Below, in pieces: positions 1 through 5,496 of a stretch of 5,496 nt of DNA. The number at the start of each line of letters is the position of its first letter. The stretch's first letter is position 1. The position numbers were made by a program, and so were the translations under genes. Source of the stretch: Caldithrix sp. Its GTDB lineage: Bacteria > Zhuqueibacterota > Zhuqueibacteria > Oceanimicrobiales > Oceanimicrobiaceae. Location: positions 1 through 5,496 of the forward strand of contig SMXE01000040.1 of the NCBI GenBank assembly GCA_004357015.1, given 5' to 3'. The notes below the pieces were generated by a model. That model was not told the DNA's origin. It saw nothing but the letters and a program-made list of their open reading frames with translations, and made no database searches.

Positions 1-27
1 AAGTCTGCCGCTGCCAGAGAAAGTAAA

Positions 28-2136
28 TTATGGGGCCAAAACGAAATCCACTACGCGCTCTGCCACGTCCACGCGTACAACCTGCACTTTAATTTTATCC
101 CCAAGTCGGTAGGTCTTTTCGCTGGACTGGCCGACCAGGCGGTGATTCTTTTCGTCGTGGAAATAGTAGTCATCTGCCAGGTCAGAGATGTGCACCAGCC
201 CTTCCACGAGAATGTCGACAACTTCGACGAAAATACCAAAAGAAACCACGCCCGAGATGACGCCCTCAAATTCGTCGCCCAGGTGCCGTTTCATGTATTC
301 GACCTTTTTCATCTTGATCGACTCGCGCTCCGCTTCCAGAGCGACCCGTTCCCGGTCGGAAACTTTTGTTGCGATGGCTTCCAGGCGCGTTTTTTTAGAT
401 TTGGCATCGCTGAAATCAACCCCCTGGCCATACTCCTGCAGTAAGCGGTGAACAACCAGATCCGGATAGCGCCGGATGGGCGAGGTGAAATGGGTGTAGT
501 GCTTAAAGGCCAGGCCGAAGTGTCCGACATTGTCAGTGCTATATTTTGCTTTCATCATGGAGCGCAGCGTCACTTCTTCCACGATAACCTGTTCGGGCTC
601 GCCTTTAAGGCTGGCCAGATACTGACTCAGGAGCCTGGTCGTCACCTTCTTGTGCGCGTCAATGGGGTGGCCAAGTGCTTTGACGAACTTCTTGAAGTCG
701 TCCATTTTTTCCTTTGACGGCTCTTCGTGGATGCGATAGATGAAAGGCGGCACACGGCCTTGTTCTCCGAGTTTTAACACAACATGTTCCGTCACCGTTT
801 GATTTGCCAGCAACATGAATTCCTCAACCAGACGATGGCTGTCGAGACGCTCGCGTTTTTTGATGGCAACCGGTTTGCCGTCTGCGTCCAACTCGACCTT
901 GACTTCAGGTATGTCGAAATCGAGACTGCCCAGATTTTTCCGCCGTTTGATGAGGACCCGGCTGAGCTGGTGCATCAGGCGAATCTCTTTGACAAGTTTT
1001 CCTCGCCATGGCTTGGCGTCAATGATTTGTTGCACCTCTTCGTAGGTGAAACGACGCTTGCTGTTGATGACGGATTCGCAAATATTATAATCTACCACTT
1101 TGCCTTCAGAATTTACTTCCATGATGCAGCTGAATGTCAATCGATCTTCTTTTGGTCTCAAACTGCAGATTTCGTTGCTCAGTTTTTCCGGCAGCATCGG
1201 AACCACGCGGTCAACCAAATAGACGGAAGTACCACGCCGTAGCGCCTCCTTGTCTAATACTGATCCCGGGCGAACATAGTAACTGACGTGGGCAATGTGC
1301 ACGCCCAGTTCGTAGTTATTGTTTCTCAGAATCTTGATTGAAACAGCGTCATCGAAATCCTTGGCGTCTTCCGGATCGATGGTAAAGCAAGTCTCTTTTC
1401 TCAGATCCAGCCTGCGTTTGATTTCATCTCTGGGAATGGCTGTGCTAATCTCTTCCGCTTCATTCTCGATCCCGGTCGAAAAACTTGTGGGCAAGTCGAA
1501 AGCCTTAACGACTGACATAACATCTACGCCGGGATCTTCCGGGAAACCGAGCACCTCGACGATTTTGCCTTCCGGGTTGGTGCGTTCGTCGGTCCAGGAG
1601 ATGATTTTTGCAACCACCTTCTGGCCCGATTCGGCCTTTTCATTTTCACCCGGCGGAATGAAAATGTCACGCGTGATCTTCAGGTCGTCTGGCACAACAA
1701 AGCCGTACTGTTTCGTCTTCCGGTAGATCCCCACAATGTTCTGCCGGGCGCGTTCCACGACTTTGATTACGCGGCCTTCGCGGTTTTTGCCCCGGCCTTC
1801 GGCATAAAGCTGCACCTGCACGACATCTTTGTGCAGCGCTGTGCCCATGTTCTTCTGGCTGACGAAAACGTCCGGTCCGCCGTCCTCGGCGATGAGAAAG
1901 CCGTAACCCTGAGTCTTTACGTGCAATTGGCCTTCGATCATCGCAAGGCGTTTGATCGCGCCAAAGTTGTTACCGCGGTCTTTGGCGATCTTGCCATCAC
2001 GCGCTGCTCTTTTGAGCGTATCTCGAAACTTGGTGTAATCAGTTTTGCTGACACCAAGCTTGCGCGCCATCTCTTTGGGTTTAAAAGTCCGGTTTGGGTT
2101 GCCGGCAAGTAAGCCTTGAATTTTTTTTAGAATCAT
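28..2136 (-). CDS. rnr: Ribonuclease R (RNB-family 3'-5' exoribonuclease)
   Basis: This 702-residue protein has the full RNase R domain order: an N-terminal winged-helix segment (about 1-60), two cold-shock/OB domains (about 66-128, with TQGYGFL, and 131-198, with KQYGFVV), the RNB catalytic domain (about 240-570) and a C-terminal S1 domain (about 620-700). The metal-binding signature TIDPEDAKDFDD gives Asp254, Asp260, Asp262 and Asp263, matching the four catalytic aspartates of RNase II/R. HRLVEEFMLLAN (434-445) and HFTSPIRRYPDL (549-560) are further RNB motifs. The family degrades structured RNA processively from the 3' end in mRNA turnover and rRNA quality control, in the cytoplasm. The protein stops right after the S1 domain, without the long lysine-rich tail of E. 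coli RNase R (813 residues). The ATG is preceded only by a weak purine-rich stretch (AGAGAAG, abutting it). The gene begins 42 bases after the symporter stop on the same strand, so it is probably the second gene of that transcript. The identification is secure; the co-transcription is inferred. Confidence 0.97.
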   Translation of the reverse strand: MILKKIQGLLAGNPNRTFKPKEMARKLGVSKTDYTKFRDTLKRAARDGKIAKDRGNNFGAIKRLAMIEGQLHVKTQGYGFLIAEDGGPDVFVSQKNMGTALHKDVVQVQLYAEGRGKNREGRVIKVVERARQNIVGIYRKTKQYGFVVPDDLKITRDIFIPPGENEKAESGQKVVAKIISWTDERTNPEGKIVEVLGFPEDPGVDVMSVVKAFDLPTSFSTGIENEAEEISTAIPRDEIKRRLDLRKETCFTIDPEDAKDFDDAVSIKILRNNNYELGVHIAHVSYYVRPGSVLDKEALRRGTSVYLVDRVVPMLPEKLSNEICSLRPKEDRLTFSCIMEVNSEGKVVDYNICESVINSKRRFTYEEVQQIIDAKPWRGKLVKEIRLMHQLSRVLIKRRKNLGSLDFDIPEVKVELDADGKPVAIKKRERLDSHRLVEEFMLLANQTVTEHVVLKLGEQGRVPPFIYRIHEEPSKEKMDDFKKFVKALGHPIDAHKKVTTRLLSQYLASLKGEPEQVIVEEVTLRSMMKAKYSTDNVGHFGLAFKHYTHFTSPIRRYPDLVVHRLLQEYGQGVDFSDAKSKKTRLEAIATKVSDRERVALEAERESIKMKKVEYMKRHLGDEFEGVISGVVSFGIFVEVVDILVEGLVHISDLADDYYFHDEKNHRLVGQSSEKTYRLGDKIKVQVVRVDVAERVVDFVLAP

Positions 2137-2178
2137 CTTCTCTATCGTGTTTGATGAACTTCAGAAATTTGATAACTA

Positions 2179-3909
2179 CTAAGCGTCATTCTCGGAGATC
2201 AGTTTGTAACCGAAGGTGCCGGCGACCAACCCTACAACAAGATAAATGACGGCTTCAAGATAAAATTCCAGGATGAGTTTGCCAATACCGAACAGAAAGG
2301 CATAAACAAAAACGATGCCGGCCAGCCAAGCAAGGATATCGTTCCAGCCAAGGCGCGCCACAGTGACTTCTTGCGCTTTAGCCGCGATGGGTTGCCAAAA
2401 CGGCGAGCCGGGTTTGACTTTTTTGTAGAAAGCGATAAGCGTATTTTCGTCCACCGGGCGGGTGAGCAGTGTTGCAGTTAGCCAGCAAACAGTGGAGAAC
2501 CCGGTGACAATTATCAAACGCCAGCCGTAGACGGAATAGAATTCCGTGGGGTTGCTTTTGTGAATGAAATAAAGCACCGAGTAAACTAATGCGGAGGAAA
2601 GCCAGGCTACGATTTCAGACCAGGCATTCACCCGCCACCAGAACCAACGTGCAATATAGACACCGCCAATGCCGGCAGACATGCCGTAAAACAACTCCCA
2701 GCCGCCTTTAATGGTTTGCATCAATGCAGCCGTCATTGTACCCAGCAGCAACAAAATGAGCGTCACAACTCGCGCGACGGTGACGTAGTGCCGGTCATCC
2801 TTGTCCCGATTGAGGAACGTTTTGTAAAAGTCGTTGACCAGAATGGACGTACCCCAATTCACCTGCGTGTCGATGGTCGACATGAACGCCGCCAGGAACG
2901 AAACCAGCATCAGGCCGAGCAGACCGGAGGGCAGATACTTAACCACCATCAAGGGATAGGCAATTTCCGGGTCTTCCAGATTGGGAAAGACAACCATGGC
3001 GACCAGGCCAACGATGATCCACGGCCAGGGTCGCAGGCAATAATGCGCCACAGTGTACCAGAGCGTCGCCAGGAAGGCGTGTCTCTCATCCTTGGCCGCA
3101 AACATGCGTTGCGCGAGGTAGCCACCCCCGTCAGCCGCTTTTGTCGCCCACCAGTTGACCGAAATGAACGCGACAAAAGTGGTCAACGGCAGAAACGCTG
3201 AACCCACTTCGGGAACGAAGCTCAAAATGTGATCCGTTTTGTCAGCGTAGGTCTCATAAAGTTTGGCTTTGATATTTGCGATGCCGCCATTTTCGGAAAC
3301 TACGATCACCGCCAGCATCACGGCAGAAAACATGGCGATAAAGAACTGAATGATGTCAGTCATCACCACGCCCCAGAAGCCGGACATGACAGAGTAGGTA
3401 AAGGCGATGAGCAGGAGAATGCCAAGCACATACCACTTTGGCCAGTCCACGAACACCCCCACGATTTTGATCATTGCCAACATCACCCAGCCCATGACGA
3501 TACAATTGAGGACGATGCCTTCCCACAGCGACCGGAAACTACGCAGGATGCGTGCCGGTTTTCCGGAATATCTTATTCCCAGCAGTTCGAGATCCGTGAG
3601 AATGCCGGCGCGATGCCAGAGTTTTGCAAAAAAAAGTGTGGCCATAACGTGGGTGGCAGCAAGATTCCACCAGAGCCAGTTACCCGCGATGCCCTCGCTG
3701 GCAATAACGCCAGATACGAAAAGCGGTGTATCTGCGGCAAAGGTGGTGGCCACCATGGATGTGCCCGCAATCCACCACGGCAGTTTGCGGCCTGAAACAA
3801 AAAACTCGCTGATGCTTTCCCCTGCTTTCCGCGAGTAATAAAGTCCGACGCCGATGGCGAACACCATATAGGTGGCAATAATGATCCAGTCCAGCGCTTG
3901 CAGATTCAT
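2179..3909 (-). CDS. Sodium:solute symporter (SSS family), substrate unknown
   Basis: This integral inner-membrane protein of 576 residues, counted from the ATG at 3909, has roughly 14-15 hydrophobic segments (for example about 7-26, 45-67, 78-97, 131-152, 159-178, 183-205, 323-345, 375-397, 463-482, 523-546 and 551-571). SSS proteins use the sodium gradient to import sugars, amino acids, vitamins or organic acids. The family hallmark is the segment AAFMSTIDTQVNWG followed by NDFYK. Aligned by eye to vSGLT, Ser344-Thr345 fall at the Ser364-Ser365 pair of the Na2 sodium site, so sodium coupling is likely retained. A cytoplasmic stretch RPVDENTLIAFYKKVKPGSPFW (about 484-505) precedes the last two helices, as in long SSS members of environmental bacteria. 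The substrate cannot be read from sequence, and no catabolic gene lies nearby to suggest one. A start at GTG 3921 is possible, but it lies inside the ribosome site GAGGTG, so ATG 3909 is preferred. rnr follows after 42 bases. Confidence 0.93.
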   Translation of the reverse strand: MNLQALDWIIIATYMVFAIGVGLYYSRKAGESISEFFVSGRKLPWWIAGTSMVATTFAADTPLFVSGVIASEGIAGNWLWWNLAATHVMATLFFAKLWHRAGILTDLELLGIRYSGKPARILRSFRSLWEGIVLNCIVMGWVMLAMIKIVGVFVDWPKWYVLGILLLIAFTYSVMSGFWGVVMTDIIQFFIAMFSAVMLAVIVVSENGGIANIKAKLYETYADKTDHILSFVPEVGSAFLPLTTFVAFISVNWWATKAADGGGYLAQRMFAAKDERHAFLATLWYTVAHYCLRPWPWIIVGLVAMVVFPNLEDPEIAYPLMVVKYLPSGLLGLMLVSFLAAFMSTIDTQVNWGTSILVNDFYKTFLNRDKDDRHYVTVARVVTLILLLLGTMTAALMQTIKGGWELFYGMSAGIGGVYIARWFWWRVNAWSEIVAWLSSALVYSVLYFIHKSNPTEFYSVYGWRLIIVTGFSTVCWLTATLLTRPVDENTLIAFYKKVKPGSPFWQPIAAKAQEVTVARLGWNDILAWLAGIVFVYAFLFGIGKLILEFYLEAVIYLVVGLVAGTFGYKLISENDA

Positions 3910-3918
3910 CGCGTTGGG

Positions 3919-3924
3919 CACCTC
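3919..3924 (-). promoter_or_regulatory. Ribosome binding site that decides the symporter start
   Basis: The minus strand reads GAGGTG here, followed by nine bases and ATG (3907-3909). It is the best Shine-Dalgarno match near the gene start. Its last three bases are the GTG that would begin a protein four residues longer, and that GTG has no comparable ribosome site of its own. This is why the start is placed at 3909. Confidence 0.7.
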
Positions 3925-3948
3925 ACTATCACACTACAACTAGCTTTT

Positions 3949-3971
3949 CCACAAGATTGTAACACTTGTGG
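3949..3971. repeat. Perfect 7-bp inverted repeat, possible operator or 5' UTR hairpin
   Basis: The left arm CCACAAG (3949-3955) and the right arm CTTGTGG (3965-3971) are exact reverse complements separated by nine bases. The spacer contains, on the minus strand, the -10-like hexamer TACAAT (3956-3961). The 23-bp length and dyad symmetry suit a binding site for a dimeric regulator of the symporter. If transcription starts further upstream near 4009, the same element would instead form a 7-bp stem with a nine-base loop in the leader RNA. No U-run follows on either strand, so it is not a typical terminator. The repeat is directly visible; its role is inferred. Confidence 0.5.
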
Positions 3972-3985
3972 CCATGCCGTGCCAG
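3956..3985 (-). promoter_or_regulatory. Possible second symporter promoter (extended -10)
   Basis: On the minus strand, TGTTACAAT supplies a TGn extension plus the -10 hexamer TACAAT (3956-3961, five of six consensus bases). A weak -35 candidate CTGGCA (3980-3985) sits 18 bases upstream. Transcription would start about 40 bases before the ATG at 3909. It is weaker than the promoter at 4016-4044, but it is notable because the inverted repeat at 3949-3971 covers its -10, an arrangement that would suit repression. Confidence 0.35.
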
Positions 3986-4015
3986 ATTTTTTAGATTTTG
4001 GTTTCAATTCGCGCC

Positions 4016-4044
4016 AATATACTGATTCCGAAAGTGATTGTAAA
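4016..4044 (-). promoter_or_regulatory. Sigma70-like promoter for symporter-rnr
   Basis: The minus strand carries TTTACA (4039-4044) and TATATT (4016-4021), each matching five of six consensus bases, separated by the optimal 17 bases. A start near 4009 would give a leader of about 100 bases before the symporter ATG. The element lies just downstream of the terminator that ends the BFN transcript, where an independent promoter for the next gene is expected. In FCB bacteria the main sigma factor can prefer different boxes (Bacteroidota use TTTG/TAnnTTTG), so the match carries less weight if the host belongs there. Confidence 0.6.
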
Positions 4045-4048
4045 CCAC

Positions 4049-4082
4049 AAAAAAAGGCGTCACCAGTTGCCCGGCACGCCTT
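4049..4082 (-). terminator. Rho-independent terminator after the BFN gene
   Basis: Read on the minus strand, AAGGCGT (4076-4082) pairs perfectly with ACGCCTT (4054-4060) over a 15-base loop that can add a short internal CC/GG helix. The stem runs into a T tract of seven bases (4049-4055), two of which belong to the stem. It lies about 30 bases after the BFN stop codon. This is the strongest terminator in the window and separates the BFN transcript from symporter-rnr. Confidence 0.85.
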
Positions 4083-4111
4083 CTCTTTAAAGTCTATTGC
4101 ACCTTGGTACG

Positions 4112-4675
4112 CTATTGGCTTTCCTGCTTATCTTTCAACTCCTTAATCTCATCGCGGAGTCTCGCGGCGTCCTCGTAGCGCTCATCACTAATGGCTTTCT
4201 GCATATCCAGTTCCAGACGCTCCAGATCGTCCACCGGCTCCGGTAAAACATTCTCGCCTTCTGCTTCGGAATCCTTGTCCGATACCGAAGCCTTTTCCAT
4301 CACATCCTCGGATACAAAGATAGGAGCGTGCATCCGGAGTGCAAGCGCGATGGCATCGCTCGGACGGGCGTCTATCTCGGTGTTGGTTCCGTTCGTTTTC
4401 AAGCTGATCGAAGCGTAGTAGGTATTTTCGCGCAGGTCATTGACCACTATGCGGGCAACCCTTGCCTCCATGGACTCCAATAAATTTTTGATGAGGTCAT
4501 GTGTAAGCGGACGCGGCGGGGAAACATTTTCAAGTTGCAAGGCGATTGCCTGCGCTTCGGTATTTCCGACAACAATTGGCAGCCACCGACTACTGACGTC
4601 GTCCTTCAGGATAACAACGAACCGGTTCGTATGTGCATCCAAAGTAACTCGATCAACCCTTACAGCGATTAGCAT
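4112..4675 (-). CDS. Bifunctional nuclease (BFN/DUF151) domain protein with C-terminal UVR motif
   Basis: This is a 187-residue cytoplasmic protein with no signal peptide. Residues 1 to about 125 form a BFN/DUF151 domain, recognised from the hydrophobic first strand, LPIVVGNTEAQAIA (32-45), RPLTHDLI (55-62) and DARPSDAIALALR (102-114). An acidic linker (about 130-150) leads to a helical-hairpin UVR motif (about 150-183, LERLELDMQKAI..RYEDAARLRDEI), the type that mediates UvrB-UvrC contact and also occurs in ClpC and McsA-like proteins. The BFN family is named after a plant protein reported to have nuclease activity; the bacterial role is poorly established, so DNA repair is a hypothesis rather than a finding. 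The start at ATG 4675 is chosen because GGAG lies seven bases upstream and the conserved domain begins immediately. A longer in-frame TTG at 4774 falls in the promoter. The gene has its own promoter and terminator and is probably monocistronic. Confidence 0.9.
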   Translation of the reverse strand: MLIAVRVDRVTLDAHTNRFVVILKDDVSSRWLPIVVGNTEAQAIALQLENVSPPRPLTHDLIKNLLESMEARVARIVVNDLRENTYYASISLKTNGTNTEIDARPSDAIALALRMHAPIFVSEDVMEKASVSDKDSEAEGENVLPEPVDDLERLELDMQKAISDERYEDAARLRDEIKELKDKQESQ

Positions 4676-4682
4676 TCTACAT

Positions 4683-4686
4683 CTCC
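4683..4686 (-). promoter_or_regulatory. Ribosome binding site that decides the BFN start
   Basis: GGAG on the minus strand lies seven bases before ATG 4673-4675. It supports this internal start over the in-frame TTG at 4772-4774, which would add 33 residues not typical of the family. Confidence 0.75.
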
Positions 4687-4745
4687 AACACAATTTTTGG
4701 ACTTGACGTCGAAATGAGCTATCGACTATCCAATTCATGAAAAAT

Positions 4746-4774
4746 AAAATACAGAAATAAACCAATACAGTCAA
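4746..4774 (-). promoter_or_regulatory. Sigma70-like promoter for the BFN gene
   Basis: The minus strand shows TTGACT (4769-4774, five of six bases of the -35 consensus) and TATTTT (4746-4751, four of six of the -10), spaced 17 bases apart in an AT-rich tract. Transcription would start near 4739, giving a leader of about 64 bases before ATG 4675. The TTG of the -35 box is the same TTG that opens the longer, rejected BFN reading frame. Confidence 0.6.
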
Positions 4775-4944
4775 GCGAAAATGTGGCTAAATAGTGCCCC
4801 TGCAAGCGCCAAACACACTCACCTGTGACTGCGGGTTGCTCTTATCCAATGAAACAAGTGACATTGAAAATTACTTCCACTGGCCACCTTTTGGCGAACC
4901 CGCTGTTTTTAGTATATCGCTTAGAAAACGCAAATGTTGAATGA
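4775..4944. other. Intergenic stretch with no recognised gene
   Basis: Between the SpoIID-like stop and the BFN promoter no coding region, tRNA or convincing terminator is visible. The only symmetry noted is a pair of distant arms, GCGGGTT (4831-4837) and AACCCGC (4897-4903), separated by 59 bases. A terminator for the upstream gene would be expected here, but none with both a good stem and a T run on the minus strand could be found. Confidence 0.5.
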
Positions 4945-5496
4945 CTATTTGTAAAGCTTCTCAAGAAAGACGCCCCTGTAATAATGGCGCAGGATCTGGT
5001 CAACTCTCTTGCCTCTATGCGCCATCACCGCGGCGCCCACCTGGCACATCCCTACGCCGTGCCCCCAACCACCACCACGCAAAACAAAAGTGCGCGGAAG
5101 AGCATTGGTCTCGCCCTCTTTTGCCACGTAAAAGCATGCGCTGTACAGTGTATTGCGCGATAGCGCCCGCCGAATGGCCAACTCCTTGCTGATACGAAAG
5201 CTCCTTTTCGTGCCGACCACCTCCAGCTCGATGAGCCTCCCGGAAACGCCTCTGGAGACCGGCTTCAAGTCCTGAAGATGGCCAAATTCCTCCCCGGTTT
5301 TATCTTTGATGATTCTTTCCAATTCCTCCCGGCTGTATCGGAACTGCCAGCGGAAGTATTTCTTGCTGTAGCTTACCGACTTTGGCACATTCCCTTTTGC
5401 CGGATTGCAATAGACGTCCGGGCTGTTATCGATCCATCTGCGCAGTTTGGTCTCATCGGCAAGCGCACTCCGGAGTCGTGTTGCATGCTTGTCCAG
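4945..5496 (-). CDS. SpoIID/LytB-domain protein, C-terminal part (5' end beyond window)
   Basis: The frame is open from the window edge to the TAG at 4945, giving 183 residues of a longer protein whose start is not present. The GTG at 5388 is an internal valine, since the frame continues upstream with WIDNSPDVYCNPAKGN. The diagnostic segment is GGGWGHGVGMCQVGA (fragment residues 141-155), followed by ILRHYYRGVFLEKLY, the classic end of SpoIID/LytB domains. In Bacillus and Clostridioides, SpoIID is a lytic transglycosylase that cleaves stem-peptide-free glycan strands during engulfment, and LytB relatives modulate amidases. Homologues are widespread in bacteria that do not sporulate, so sporulation should not be inferred. 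The part expected to hold the catalytic glutamate and any signal peptide lies outside the window. It probably acts on peptidoglycan outside the cytoplasm. The domain call is firm; the cellular role is inference. Confidence 0.9.
   Translation of the reverse strand: MDKHATRLRSALADETKLRRWIDNSPDVYCNPAKGNVPKSVSYSKKYFRWQFRYSREELERIIKDKTGEEFGHLQDLKPVSRGVSGRLIELEVVGTKRSFRISKELAIRRALSRNTLYSACFYVAKEGETNALPRTFVLRGGGWGHGVGMCQVGAAVMAHRGKRVDQILRHYYRGVFLEKLYK

Noticed and set aside
1..27. Possible terminator after rnr (TCTG...CAGA)
   Set aside because: The visible stem is four base pairs with no T run before the window ends, so the 3' end of the transcript cannot be judged.
3229..3795. Long open frame of 188 codons on the plus strand, and similar ones at 2716-3201 and 784-1242
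   Set aside because: They lie wholly antisense to the symporter or to RNase R, have low-complexity His/Arg/Gln-rich or unfamiliar products, and show no family motif. They are best explained as shadows of the real genes.
3910..3921. GTG start at 3921 for the symporter
   Set aside because: The GTG is the end of the GAGGTG ribosome site that is well spaced from the ATG at 3909. The four extra residues carry no conserved feature.
3969..3985. Sigma54-type promoter (CTGGCACG) upstream of the symporter
   Set aside because: The -24 half matches well, but the -12 half reads GGCCA instead of TTGCA, and a GC dinucleotide occurs only at a spacing one base too short.
3984..3999. Direct repeat AGATTTT twice at a nine-base period in the symporter leader
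   Set aside because: The unit is short, AT-rich and present only twice, which is expected by chance in such sequence.
4885..4905. T-loop-like GGGTTCGCC on the minus strand as part of a tRNA
   Set aside because: No acceptor, D or anticodon arms could be assembled around it.
4890..4910. Terminator-like GCG-AACC-CGC followed by TTTTT on the plus strand
   Set aside because: The stem is only three base pairs, and the T run is on the wrong strand for the flanking minus-strand genes.
5386..5388. GTG at 5388 as the start of the SpoIID-like gene
   Set aside because: The same frame stays open to the window edge and the upstream residues look like part of the domain, so the gene is truncated by the window, not short.

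Overview
This window reads as a stretch of ordinary bacterial chromosome in which all four supportable genes lie on the minus strand. From high to low coordinate, which is the direction of transcription, they are: the C-terminal part of a SpoIID/LytB-type peptidoglycan protein (cut by the window edge), a bifunctional-nuclease-fold (BFN/DUF151) protein with a C-terminal UvrB/UvrC motif, a sodium:solute symporter (SSS family), and ribonuclease R. Base composition is moderate. A BFN domain fused to a UVR motif, a non-sporulation SpoIID-like protein with a GHGVGMCQ motif, and this type of long SSS transporter suggest the FCB side of the bacterial tree (Bacteroidota/Ignavibacteriota/Calditrichota/KSB1-like lineages). 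That placement is inference from protein style, not from a marker gene.

Layout: the SpoIID-like gene enters from the right edge and stops at 4945. A 269-base gap (4676-4944) follows. It holds a good sigma70-like promoter for the BFN gene (-35 at 4769-4774, -10 at 4746-4751, 17-base spacer) and a GGAG ribosome site. The BFN gene (4112-4675) ends just before a clear rho-independent terminator (4049-4082). A 202-base gap (3910-4111) then carries that terminator, a strong promoter-like pair (TTTACA-17-TATATT, 4016-4044), a second possible extended -10, and a perfect 7+7 bp inverted repeat over that second -10. The symporter (2179-3909) is followed after 42 bases by rnr (28-2136), with no terminator visible between them, so the two are probably co-transcribed.

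The genes do not form an evident pathway. RNase R is housekeeping RNA turnover, the symporter is sodium-driven uptake of an unidentified solute, the BFN-UVR protein is a conserved protein of uncertain role, and the SpoIID-like protein probably acts on cell-wall glycan. I looked for an unusual system (CRISPR, mobile element, toxin/antitoxin, retron-like or repeat-rich RNA) and found none. The most interesting part is the control region upstream of the symporter-rnr pair. Several apparent gene starts also move: the symporter start is best taken at ATG 3909 rather than GTG 3921, and the BFN start at ATG 4675 rather than TTG 4774.
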